A stretch of 64,000 nucleotides of DNA from Erodium maritimum (lineage: Eukaryota; Streptophyta; Magnoliopsida; Geraniales; Geraniaceae). Where the stretch lies: contig OY997593.1 of NCBI GenBank assembly GCA_963921825.1, positions 47,848,039 to 47,912,038 on the forward strand, in the 5' to 3' direction. The notes beneath the pieces are model-generated. The model was not told the origin of the DNA. It worked only from the letters and a program-made list of their open reading frames with translations, and ran no database searches. This document shows, piece after piece, positions 1 to 9,435 of this stretch. Position 1 is the stretch's first letter; the number at the start of each line of letters is the position of its first letter. Position numbers and translations under genes: made by a program.

Positions 1-1390
1 ACGGGATCTTGTGGTTGAGAGGTAGTAGGAGAGGATAGGGAGACCGAGCAAGGTAGTGTAGATGGGGGATGTTGTGGTTGAATGGTTGTGGGGTGAGAGG
101 TGGTGCATGGAGAGGAAGATGATGTCGTGTGAGAGGTTGTAATAGACATATTTGGTGGTGCACAGATAGCAAGTGGGTTGGGCTCATGAGATGATGATGG
201 GTACAATGAGGTTGACACAGGAAAAGAAAGAGGTGATGAGGACGTACCTGATGTCGGGGATGGCGCAAGTGGAACTTGTATTTCAACCGGTGGTGATGCA
301 TGAGCTTGAGTGTGGCGGGTGCTAGGTAGATCAGAAGGAAAAAGAGTGGTGTTGAAGGACACATGATTTTTTATGTAAGTGCGACCTGACTTTGGGTCAA
401 AGCAAATATAACCATCATGTTGGTGAACTCGACCCAAATATATGCACGGAGTAGAATGAAAGTCAAATTTATGATGAGTGTAAGGTCTAAGATATGGGTA
501 TACAGCACAACCAAAAGGCTTTGTTTCAGTGTACTTAGGCACATTATCAAATAACATTAAGTGTGGTGATTTGTTGTGCAGTACTGGAGTTGGAAGAGCA
601 TTGATAGATGAAGTAGCAGAGACAAAGGAATGAGCCCAAAACCGCAAGGGTAGATTTGCATGAGCAAGGAGAGTTAATCCGGTATCGACAATATGACGAA
701 TCTTACGCTCAGCCAATCCATTTTGTGTGTGAGAATGTGGACAAGAGATACGATGAACGATGCCCTGCGAAAGGAAATACTTGTTTAATTTTCGAAATTC
801 CCCACCCCAATCAGATTGAAATGCCTTGATTTGGGCATTAAATTGACGTTGAACCATAGCCTCAAACTCATGAAAGATAGTAATAACATCACTCTTATGT
901 TTAACGCAAAATATCCAAGTAAAGCGAGAGTAATCACCGATGAATAACATAAAATAATGATGACCATTGATTGAGGTAGTAGGAGCTTGCCCCCACACAT
1001 CAGAGTGAACGAGTTGAAATGGTTGGGTGCTAGAATGTGTAACACAAGGAGACGGGGACCGAGCAAGTTTTCCAAGACAACAAGCTTCACAAGAACGGAC
1101 CAATGAAATTGAACTAGGACTAGACACAGACAAATTATTAGATTTAATAATACGACTAGTGGTGTGAGACGATGGATGTCCCAACCGAGCATGCCATTCA
1201 ACCGGAGAGGGAGCCTCAGCGACATAGGAGCTGGGTGACATGCCAACCGGGAGAGCATACAAGTTCCCCTTACTCCGTCCGCGCAACAGGATTTCCTTGG
1301 TTACCTGATCCTTGACAACAAAGTGGTTAGGCCAAAATTCAAAGAAACAATGGTTGTCAATTGTAAATTGGCGAACAGAAAGAAGGGATG
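1..1390 (-). pseudogene. Copia integrase (5' portion of pol), partial
   Basis: Translating the minus strand in the frame that contains HARLGHPSS gives a GAG-pre-integrase domain with the H...CEAC zinc-binding pattern, then the integrase core with catalytic residues in VHSDVWG (first Asp), SDWGGEF (second Asp) and NGLAERK (Glu). It continues through the C-terminal GKGPGIG-like region (IYLGR...GYICFDPKSGR) and a Ser/Pro/Thr-rich linker, and is open at the window edge. Reverse transcriptase is expected beyond the edge. The stretch has no initiating Met of its own because it belongs to a polyprotein. Upstream frameshifts make the whole polyprotein non-functional. Confidence 0.85.
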
Positions 1391-2393
1391 CACCTGTTGA
1401 ATGTGATTGGAATCCGCAGTCATATGATGCGAAGCAGCTGAATCAGGGTACCAAACAGATGGATCGTTGTGATAAGCTGGAGATATAGACTGGTTGTTGG
1501 CGGGATGCATCATTTGGTGATGAGCAGGATGATGAGCCACGTAAGCTTGTGGAGTTGCCTGAGGCTGTTGATAGCGTCGTCTACAACGGTCAGCGGTGTG
1601 ATTTCTGTAACCACATATTTGGCATGGTCTTGTGGATCGACGTCCACGACCAGGGCCCGAATGAGGGCGTTGTTGTCCACCATGTGAGTGCACCGGTCCA
1701 GGCCTCGGGTTTGGAAACCGAGTAGTGACAGAATTGGCCAAAGGAGGCTCATAAGAGCTACGAAGTAATATCTCATGAGCAAGAAGTTGGCCATGAAGCT
1801 CATGAAATGTAACTGGTGCAACTCGTTGATTTATGGAAGAGATGATGCCATGGTACTCGGAACCGATATTATGGTAAATAATGGCATTAAATTCAGCATC
1901 AGATATGACCCGCCCTGCAGCACCAAGTTCGTTAGCAAGGGCCTTGGCCTGCTGGAGATAGTCGGTGACCGAGGTGTCGTTACGACGGAGAGACTGGAGC
2001 TCAATATGGAGCTGTAATTGCCGGTTCTGAGATACAGAGCCGAAGGCACTTGCTAGTGCTTGCCAAGCATCAAACGAGGAAGCTTTGCCAATAATGTGAG
2101 AAAACGCTGATTCAAAAAGCAATGAGAGAATCCATGACAAGAACAGTTGGCCGCATTGTTGCCATGTCTCAAATGCTGGATTAGGTACCTGAACGGTAGT
2201 GTTGTCCGTCGTTTTCGGTATCGTCGCCGGAGGGCACTGATCAATTCCAGAGATCAGACCGGTGAGTTTGTGGTAGTTGAGTAGAGGTCGTCTTCCAAGC
2301 CACGTAGTTGCGAGATGATTGAAGCCTGATTGGCAGGGTATGGGACATCGACGGTGAAGTCATAGGTGATGAAGAGGCTGGTACCATTTCCAT
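1391..2393 (-). pseudogene. Copia gag and protease remnant
   Basis: The probable start Met is at 2393. The N-terminal part runs in one frame to about 2285, then a one-base indel moves it to another frame that is open from there to 1301. That frame encodes a UBN2/retrotransposon-gag-like helical region, a basic Gly/Arg/Pro linker, one CX2CX4HX4C zinc knuckle (CQICGYRNHTADRC) and the aspartic-protease start WYPDSAASHHMT. The active-site triad is normally D-S/T-G; here Gly is Ala, which should abolish activity. Soon after this motif the sequence jumps into the region expected only some tens of residues later, so an internal deletion is inferred. After about 1390 the frame changes again into integrase. 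Confidence 0.8.
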
Positions 2394-2489
2394 GAGATAT
2401 ATGCAGACTTCAAATAAACCTGAAACAAGAGAAGAACCCAGCACAACCAGCAAAAAAAGACGCGGAAAAAAAAATTGGCTAGAGCATAG

Positions 2490-2501
2490 GCTCTGATACC
2501 A
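2490..2501 (-). other. Primer-binding site (initiator tRNA-Met)
   Basis: The minus strand reads TGGTATCAGAGC directly after the LTR end. This 12-mer is the usual complement of the 3' end of plant initiator tRNA-Met, used to prime minus-strand DNA synthesis in copia and gypsy elements. Confidence 0.85.
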
Positions 2502-2657
2502 TGTTTGTAATTGATAGAGAATGGAATGTAATTGTATATATAATGAGATGTACAGAACACGTATATATACTAGAGGAGTTATGACTAGACTAGACTCCTT
2601 ATATAAGTTAATGTATATCAGTACACTCTATCAGTAGCATTGTGTTTATCTCTAACA
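2502..2657 (-). repeat. Copia 5' LTR (156 bp)
   Basis: On the minus strand the segment begins TGTTAGAG and ends ACAAACA, giving the TG...CA ends and short inverted TGTT/AACA termini of an LTR, and it is followed directly by a tRNA-iMet type primer-binding site. At 156 bp it is much shorter than most copia LTRs. The base just outside (2658) continues into a Harbinger-type coding fragment, which marks the insertion boundary. Confidence 0.75.
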
Positions 2658-2835
2658 AGTTCCATGAACCGCTCCTTGAACCGCTCTTCGTTCCACCCGC
2701 TATGTTCTTTTTCAGTCTTCTCCTTCCTCATCAGTGTGATGTACCTCCGCACTTTTGGTGCACTTTTGTTCTAATGACTCTTGAAGGATTGCCACGTCCA
2801 CTCTTGGGCGTTGAATTTCCCAACTCAAGATCATA
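2658..2835 (-). pseudogene. Fragment of Harbinger-type Myb-like ORF1
   Basis: The minus strand here is clearly similar in nucleotide sequence to 7630-7810 on the plus strand (part of the Myb/SANT-like gene in the Harbinger-like element), including the stretch encoding a pair of Arg residues followed by YITLMRKEK. It is out of frame in places and truncated at 2658 by the copia LTR. It looks like a relic of another copy of the same family that was the copia insertion site. Confidence 0.65.
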
Positions 2836-3459
2836 GAATTCCTCCTTTTAGTATTACTTCCCGATGATTGGTGGTTCGCATATTGGTCCGGGTAATGATC
2901 TTGTGCCCTCTACCCGTGACTAGTATATGGTTGATTTCATGATACCGCATACATAGGAACTTACGTGTCCTAAGACCATAAGGAAAGCAATATTGGTTTT
3001 ACTCAACGTTAACCTAACCATGCATTAATTGGAAATCGTGTGTAATTATACCCCTGACCGACTCTTTGTGAGAATCAAATTTTATGTGTCTTACGTGGTA
3101 GCATGTATATAGATTTTACTACTTTCTAAATTTTAAACAACAATTTTACAATTTTTACCTTTCTTTTACAATATATCATTAGAAAAATAAATTATTCTAA
3201 TGATATATTTTAAAATTTTAAAAGATAATGAAATGTATTATTTTCATTTCACTAATTTTAAGTTATGAAATTCAGTGACATTATTTTGTAAAATATAACT
3301 GTTACTAAGGGGTATTATGAACTTTTCAAGTTCGAGGATGAAAAATGGATGAAAATGTAACGACTGGTACTAAAATGAGACAAATGAAAGTTCAGGGTAT
3401 CGAGGTGACACAAAAAGATATAGAGTATTATAAATGGAATCTGAAAGTTTTAGGGTACT
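2836..3459. other. AT-rich interval, no gene seen
   Basis: Strongly AT-rich from about 3100 with no credible coding frame, RNA gene or terminal repeat. It ends in the 14-bp target duplication of the next element. Confidence 0.6.
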
Positions 3460-3497
3460 AAGATGGAGTTATCTCACTAATAATCTAATAACATAGG

Positions 3498-5044
3498 ATG
3501 GTAGTACGAGAACAGAAAAAGGCTAAGAGGGACCTTCTTCCCTTTGCCTCTTTCTGCTCAATCTTATTGACAAGTTACGATCGATACATGTCCATCGTTT
3601 CTCGTTCTACACCTAGAACTGCTAAGAGGGTTGTGTTGCAGAAGGGGCGAAATCGTGCTCCTATTCCGGCACATCCGAGACGAAGATCTGAGGTATCGGC
3701 TCAGACGATCGTGGAGGAAGGCGTGCGGTCCGATGCTAAGGTCGTCAACGCGGTACCGGTGAGTAAGAGTTCTGCCAAGACAAGGGCGGTTGATCCAGTT
3801 CAAGGAAAAGATCCGGTCGTTCCGTGTGAGTTATCTGGTGTTCATGATCAACGGAATGACGTACGTGATCAATGGAATCTGGCGACTTCAAAGGCCGACG
3901 ACCTTATCCAGGTAATACCGACTGAGATTTACATTCGAAACCTACCTTTTTCAACCTCTGAGGATTGGGTCAGAAGAACTTTTGGAGCTTTCGGCACCAT
4001 TACTGGATGCTCTGTTTTGAGGCGTTTCAACAGGGGAGAAAAGTTCGGTTTTGTGGCGTTTTCGTCCTCCGAAGCTGCTTCAGTGGCAGTGGAAACCTTT
4101 AATGGATATAAGATCAATGGTCATATACTCTTTTTAGCGTTGGCGCGTCGTCCGGCAGTTGGTCCGGCAGCTGCTCCGGCGCGGTCCTCTGGCTCAGAGC
4201 TTGGCATTAACAGCTCCCCTCTCTTTCCGCGAGATGTGATTTCGAAATCCCATGATTCGCGGGATTGTCTCGATCCAAAATTATTTGATTTGGATTCGGT
4301 AAATTCTGGTGAAGCAGCGCGTTCTCGTGGGGAAGAAGAGGGGAACGCGCCTCTTGATGTCGTTGTGGGCGTCAATCAGACCCAGACACGATTTCAAGCC
4401 CATGACCAGGTTATTCAAGCCCAAACGCATATGACCAAGGATGCAGGCCCGGTTTTTGTAGCTGGGCCTCAGGTCTGTTCTCAGGGAATGGAAGCTCAAT
4501 TTTTCGAAGCCAAGAAGCAGTTTTGTGGGGGGGGGGGGGGGGGGCGGGTGTTTCTCCTTTAGGATTGGGTACGGGAACTCGAGTTGTAGACTCGACTTCA
4601 AGTGAAGCTTGCGATCTCATTGGGGAACACCAGAGTAGTCCATGGAAGGAGGTTCTTTTGCAACCTCCGAAGACTCTCACTACGATTCGGAACGATGCGC
4701 AACCGAGAAAACGTGGTCGTCCCAAGAAGGATGAATCAAAGAAGATGGCTCCTCCAACCATTTATTATCAGACAAGGGCTAAAACCTCGGCTGATAACGG
4801 AGGCAGCTCGAATAGTTTCTTGATTGACATTGCTAAGAAGGATAGCTCAGGTAATTGGAGCTATAGCACGAAAGTCAGGAAAAAAGCCGCTAATTCTTTG
4901 GCAATCGTACCTCTAAATACTGTAGCCGCACCTCAGAGTCTTGAGGAGGTAGTTAAGAGTAGCATGGAAGAAAATTGCCCTGACTCGACTTTTCTAGGGA
5001 AGGGTTATTCCCGATTTCGGTTTGTAATCGTTTTTTGTGTCTGA
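3498..5044 (+). pseudogene. RRM and AT-hook ORF1 protein of half-LINE A, split at a G-tract
   Basis: The frame starting at 3498 (alternative Met at 3588) encodes a basic N-terminus and an RNA recognition motif at residues ~143-218, with RNP2 IYIRNL and RNP1 KFGFVAFS. It runs into an 18-G homopolymer at 4527-4544. Beyond it the coding continues in another frame to a stop at 5042-5044 and includes the AT-hook-like RKRGRPKK. A one- or two-base change in the G-tract would unite both parts into a protein of roughly 510 residues. RRM-bearing ORF1 proteins are known from a plant L1 subclade (BNR type), where they are thought to coat the RNA. The frame break could be real decay, replication slippage or a sequencing error in the homopolymer. 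Confidence 0.75.
4527..4544 (+). repeat. G18 homopolymer
   Basis: Eighteen consecutive G residues inside the ORF1 coding region; they break the reading frame. A similar G16 tract is at 35969-35984 and a G11 tract at 39994-40004, each within a LINE copy. Confidence 0.9.
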
Positions 5045-5245
5045 ATTCGGGTAGGACTTAGGCAAGCAGTTTTCTTGCCAATTCCTGCTTGGGTTTACTG
5101 TTTTTTGTTTTCTTTTAGCTTTGTGTAACTGTTCTGGTTTTGGGAAAATATCCTCTTTGAGGATTGTTTTCTCGCTCTGTTTTACTTTTGTGTAAAACTT
5201 ATGCTTAATAAATTTTTAGCTTATCAAAAAAAAGATGGAGTTATC

Positions 5246-5447
5246 CTTATATTCAATAGATAGTCACGAGAAAAATAAAAATATTAGCGCAAGTTTGAAG
5301 TTTATCGGAGTTCAAAAAAAATATGAATGTTTAAATTAATAAATGAGTCAAGAAAAAAATAGACGTTTGTTTACAGGACACTATGTTATTACAATTAAGA
5401 GCATACTATTAGCGCAAGTTTGAAGGATTTTTTTTTCAAACATCCTA
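5246..5447. other. Short AT-rich spacer
   Basis: No gene seen. It contains two copies of a short 'attagcgcaagtttgaag' stretch (around 5283 and 5409), suggesting local duplication next to the Harbinger-like terminus. Confidence 0.5.
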
Positions 5448-6501
5448 TTAAGAGCATACACATCGATGCGGGGCGGAGAGGGGGGCAGGAGCAAGGAGCA
5501 GATGCCTCGGGGTTCAGAGTTCGGGGTGCCACGGTTTGGGCGTAGGCCTCGGGGTAGGAGCAGTTGCCTAGCGAGGGGGTGGGGGCAGAAGCACGAAGCA
5601 GATTTCTGCTCCGTGCCTCGCAGGTTCACGCCTCGCTAGTGATATCTCCTTGTGTGACGCATAGCCTGCAAAAAAATACATATAAGTTTTAAATTATTTT
5701 TTATATCAATTTTAAATCATTATTTTATATTTATTCATCTGTTTTTAATTTAAAAAATCAATTTAAAATCAATTTTTAATTAAAAAAATCAGTTTTTAAT
5801 TCAACAAATCAGTTTTAAATTTTTTTTAAAAAACCAGTTTCTATAACAAACAACGATGACGAGTTGTAATGAAATTTCAAGTTTCATTATCCATTTTAGT
5901 TATTTAATTGTATTTATTAATTATTTTTGCATTTTAGTAAATTTATTTATTAGTTAATTAATTTTATGTATTTTATTTCAATTTTATTTACTAGTTAGTG
6001 TTTTAAATATGAATTTAATAAATTCAGCAACACCATAATTAATTATCCAACCAGCACTTTTGCAAAGCATGATCCCGTCACTCTAGACGCCAAAATCGAT
6101 AAATATATGCAGGAAATTAAAGAGATGCAGGTCGTGGACATGGATGAATTGACCGAGGAACAATAGGTGAATCACGTGAAAATGTTGTCTGTATATTTCG
6201 CACACGTTGAGAAGCTTCAGAGACAAATTGATGTTATTATTAAATAATTTTATGCATTTTATTTAGTATTATTATTAATTAATGTATTATTTTATTTAGT
6301 TCAAGTTTAATTTGTCTTTAACTTAATTTATTTTATATATTTTATTTCAATTTTATATATTTTATTTCAATTTTACTTAGTATTTTGTTAATTAAATATG
6401 AATTTAACAAATTCAGCAAAAGTATAATTAATTATCCAGTCAGCACTTCTACAAAGCACGATCCTTATATATGCTACCCTTGATGTGAAAAACTCTCAAT
6501 T
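5448..6501 (+). mobile_element. Harbinger-like non-autonomous copy A
   Basis: Begins TTA-AGAGCATACACATCGA, the same terminal motif as the neighbouring copy, and ends near 6501 in sequence (cttgatgtg...ctctcaatttta) that is also found near the right end of copy B (8595-8625). Residues 6075-6245 match 8195-8360 of copy B and encode the C-terminal coiled tail of its ORF1 with an extra stop. It is therefore an internally deleted derivative of the same family. Flanking TTA/TAA trinucleotides fit PIF/Harbinger target choice, but a clean matched duplication is not evident. Confidence 0.6.
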
Positions 6502-8785
6502 TTAGAGCATACACATCGAGAGGGGCAAGAGCAAGGAGTAGGTGCTTCGGGGTTCCCTCGATGTGGGGAGGTTTGGGCGCGGACCTCGGGGCACGATCTC
6601 GCGCCTCACGTGGCGGGGGCAAGAGCACGAAGGACAACCATGCCTCGTGCCCTGCCTCTCCGTGCCTCACCCTCCTCGTCTCTACTGTTGACGCGTGGCA
6701 TGGGGGGCAAAAAAAATTGGTCGTTGGAGGCCAACAGTCTTCAACGACTAGTTTTTTTATAATAAAAATTAAAAACAAAAAAAAACTCCTATAAATACCT
6801 CATCCCCATTTATCAAACTCACACCATTTCTATCTACATTCTCTCAACTCTCACTTTCAAATTCTTTTCCTCTCTACAAAATCTGATCGGTAATGTCTGA
6901 TGATAATTCGAATCAACCGCCGAGTTCACCGGAGCAACGACAATTTACGCCGCCAAACCTCAATACGGAGGAAGAGCGAACACCAATCTACCCGAAAGCT
7001 ACCAACAGTATTTTCAAACCGGTTTCACCCAAACCGGTGGTTGGCCCTCTGATGCTTTCAACCAATACATGCAAGCCGGTTGGAACCAAGGTGCTTTACT
7101 TAATTAATTTTGATTACAAATGCATTTAATTTCATGAATTTTTTTAAAAGTTATTTAAATTTTAATTATGTGTGTTAAATTTTAATTAAATTTAGTAGGT
7201 TGGTATGTTAAATTTTAATTATGTATGTTAAATTTTAATTACATTTTTAATTATGTACGTTAAATTTTAATTAAAATTTTAATTTCAACGTAGGTCTAAT
7301 GAGACCACCGCCCAATCAAATGGGACAACCGACCAATCAAATTGGAAAACCATCCTTCCCTTTCCCACACCTATTCCGACCACCAATGTTCGACCCTTAC
7401 GATCTTGAGGGAAACTATTTCTCCCAACAACAACATGTCGGCGGCAACACCGGAACCCGCTTGTCGTCTACTTCATCATCCGTTGGACTGAGGACTAGGG
7501 TGGTCCCAAACAGGAGAACCAAGTGGCCCACTTCAGTGGACATGCTCCTTATAGCTGTCTGGCAACGCACAACAAAAGACCCCATCAGGGGGACCTCCCA
7601 AGATGGGAACACGTTCTGGTCCACTATGACCAGAAGATTCGTCAAAGCTGGGAGATTCATAGCCGAAGATTGGTCAGTGCAAGCCGTCAAGAACCATTTT
7701 AACAAAAGTGCGCCAAGAGTGAGGCGGTATATCACACTGATGAGGAAGGAGAAGATCGAAGATCATAGCAGATGGAACGAAGAAAGGTACAGGGAGCGGG
7801 TCACAGAACTCTATCGAATCCACACCGTAAGCAAACACGAGCCGAAGATTTTCAAGCTCCACCATTGGATCAAGCAGTTGGAAAACGATGAGAAGTTCTG
7901 GGAAGAGGAAGGCGTTGTGTACGACGACGCTTGAACGAGTATGACAGTTACAACACAACCCCACCTAGTTCACTTCCCACCGACGATGAAAATGTTACAC
8001 ATCTCGGTGCTGACGACCAACCATTCGAAGGCCTAAGTTCCCCAAGTGGCAAGAGTTCCCCAATTGTCACTCCGCGTGAACAACATTACCCAAATGGCAA
8101 CAAGGCCGCAAAGAGGAAGAAGAAGGCTCTCTTAAATAAAGAAACCGCCATCGCCCAAATAGACAATGAAAGGTGTGAGAAGGCGAAGCTTACCGTCACT
8201 CTAGATGCCAAAGTCGATAAATATATGAAGTAAATTAAAGAGTTGCGGGGCGTGGACATGGATGGCTTGATCGAGGAACAACATGTGAATCACGTGAAAA
8301 TGTTGTCTGTATATTTTGCACAAGTTGAAAAGCTTCAGAGACAAATTGAAGTTATTATAAAACAATTTTATGTATTTTATTTAGTATTATTATTAATGAA
8401 TGTATTATTATAATGTTTGGGGATTAATGAAATTTCAATTTTACTAATTAGTTTTGTATTTTTTTAATTAATTTATTTATTTTATAAATTTTATTTAGTA
8501 TTTTGTTAACTAAATATGAATTTAACAAATTCAGCAAAAGCATAATTAATTATCCAGTGAACACTTCAAGAGGAGCATGATTCTCATACATGTTCCTCTT
8601 GATGTGGAACACTCTCAATTTTAGAGGAGCAGTAGCACAATTCATCCCAGTCAGCATATGAATATGCTCCCTACTCCCTTTGATGTACATGCTCTTAAGA
8701 GTGCATGAGCACATTACATTCCAATCAGCACATGAATCTGTTCCCTGTTCTTTTCTTCCTGCTTCCTTTGATGTACATGCTCTAA
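6502..8785 (+). mobile_element. Harbinger-like element copy B with Myb-like ORF1
   Basis: The left end TTAGAGCATACACATCGAG is the inverted counterpart of the right end TGATGTACATGCTCTAA (8769-8785). A further copy of the right-terminal motif lies at 8680-8698, so the right end is duplicated. It contains promoter-like AT-rich leader sequence and one broken gene (6893-8360); no DDE transposase is seen, so it is non-autonomous. Assignment to PIF/Harbinger rests on the TTA/TAA flanks and on the Myb/SANT-type ORF1 that typically accompanies those transposases. Confidence 0.65.
6893..8360 (+). pseudogene. Myb/SANT-like Harbinger ORF1 with NAM-associated C-terminus, broken
   Basis: Starts ATG at 6893. 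A frameshift near 6957 precedes a Gln/Gly/Tyr-rich segment; an intron with GT at 7091 and AG at 7293 joins that frame cleanly to the next exon (split Gly codon). The exon from 7294 encodes a Myb/SANT-like trihelix domain (RRTKWPTSVDMLLIAVW...TFW...AVKNHFNK...RRYITLM), ending at a stop at 7932-7934. A one-base shift there leads into a downstream frame (from 7931) with a Ser-rich linker, a basic GNKAAKRKKK motif and a coiled-coil tail cut by a stop at 8231, after which homology continues to about 8360. In PIF/Harbinger elements such a DNA-binding ORF1 partners the transposase. Three lesions make it a pseudogene. Confidence 0.75.
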
Positions 8786-8806
8786 GACTAGAAACTCTAA
8801 TCATAA

Positions 8807-8838
8807 CTAGGAGGGTCGCACCGCGCGATGCGCGGTGC
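8807..8838 (-). mobile_element. Helitron-like 3' terminus
   Basis: On the minus strand a perfect 9-bp GC-rich stem (8838-8830 with 8826-8818, 3-nt loop) is followed 7 nt later by CTAG, then T. A hairpin a few bases before CTRR with insertion next to T is the standard 3' end of Helitrons. The body would extend to the right on the window. No matching TC-type 5' end, Rep or helicase sequence could be identified, so this is a terminus call only. Confidence 0.6.
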
Positions 8839-9357
8839 TTGTCGAACAACATACACCTGATTTGAGGTTTAATAACAAAATTTTCCCTTGAAAAAGAACT
8901 TGAATTTAAAAAGACAGTGACGTTCGTGCTTTATAATTTTCACCTTTTCGATGTTGAACTAAAGAAAAACACAATCATGATTTCGATGTTGAACTATACG
9001 CAAAATTGAAATTGAACATTACAAAAAAGAAAATGGTTTTGCTTCGGCGCTGCTATTTTTTCAATATAAACATGTAGAACTACCTGAAACGGTCCATTAA
9101 GGTTTAAATGATTATTAAGATACAATCATCAACGGTATATTTTGAGTAACAACTCCAACTAAACAATATTTAGATGTTGTACCTTCTATAATAATGTTAG
9201 CTTATATTTGAAAGCGTTTCTATTTCAAGAAAGAAAAATAAATAGTAAAAATATAAGATTAATCACTGGAATCCAAGTTTAAAACAAGTGGATTTGATCA
9301 CCACCAGAAATAAAACAGAGGACAAATTGGAGACTGCGCATATATACAAGCTCTATG

Positions 9358-9435
9358 GATCTGAATAGCTTTCCTTATCGAGTATCTTTACAGCTACCTT
9401 TGTACCATTCCACCTAGCCACTCGATACATTCCCT
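9358..9435 (-). pseudogene. Isolated protein-kinase exon (Raf-like/ILK type)
   Basis: The minus strand has a polypyrimidine-AG acceptor (TTTTAACAG) followed by 25 codons encoding GMYRVARWNGTKVAVKILDK and a short tail ending YSDP, then a stop. This is the glycine-loop exit and catalytic Lys (VAVK) region of plant Raf-like integrin-linked kinases. The rest of the kinase domain is not recognisable nearby. It is best read as a gene fragment, perhaps captured by the Helitron-like element whose 3' end lies at 8807 in the same orientation. It could instead be the last recognisable exon of a decayed local gene. Confidence 0.6.

Larger units (their letters stand above)
1..2657 (-). mobile_element. Ty1/copia retrotransposon, 5' part, cut by window edge
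   Basis: Reading leftwards on the minus strand, the order is a short LTR (2657-2502), a primer-binding site, gag with a zinc knuckle, a protease remnant and integrase, which runs off the window start before reverse transcriptase. This protease-integrase-RT order is diagnostic of copia. The element is dead: gag carries a frameshift near 2285, a stretch between protease and the pre-integrase domain appears deleted, and the protease active site is altered. The other LTR would lie outside the window, so no target duplication can be checked. Confidence 0.9.
3474..5231 (+). mobile_element. ORF1-only LINE-type element (half-LINE A) with 14-bp target duplication
   Basis: A 1.76-kb insertion bounded by a direct repeat, AAGATGGAGTTATC at 3460-3473 and 5232-5245, and ending in an A-tract preceded by TTATC. 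Long target duplications plus a 3' poly(A) are the hallmark of L1-type target-primed reverse transcription. It encodes a single RRM-type ORF1 followed by about 190 bp of 3' untranslated sequence containing AATAAA. No endonuclease, reverse transcriptase or RNase H is present, so it could move only with enzymes from elsewhere. The clean duplication suggests a fairly recent insertion. Confidence 0.85.
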
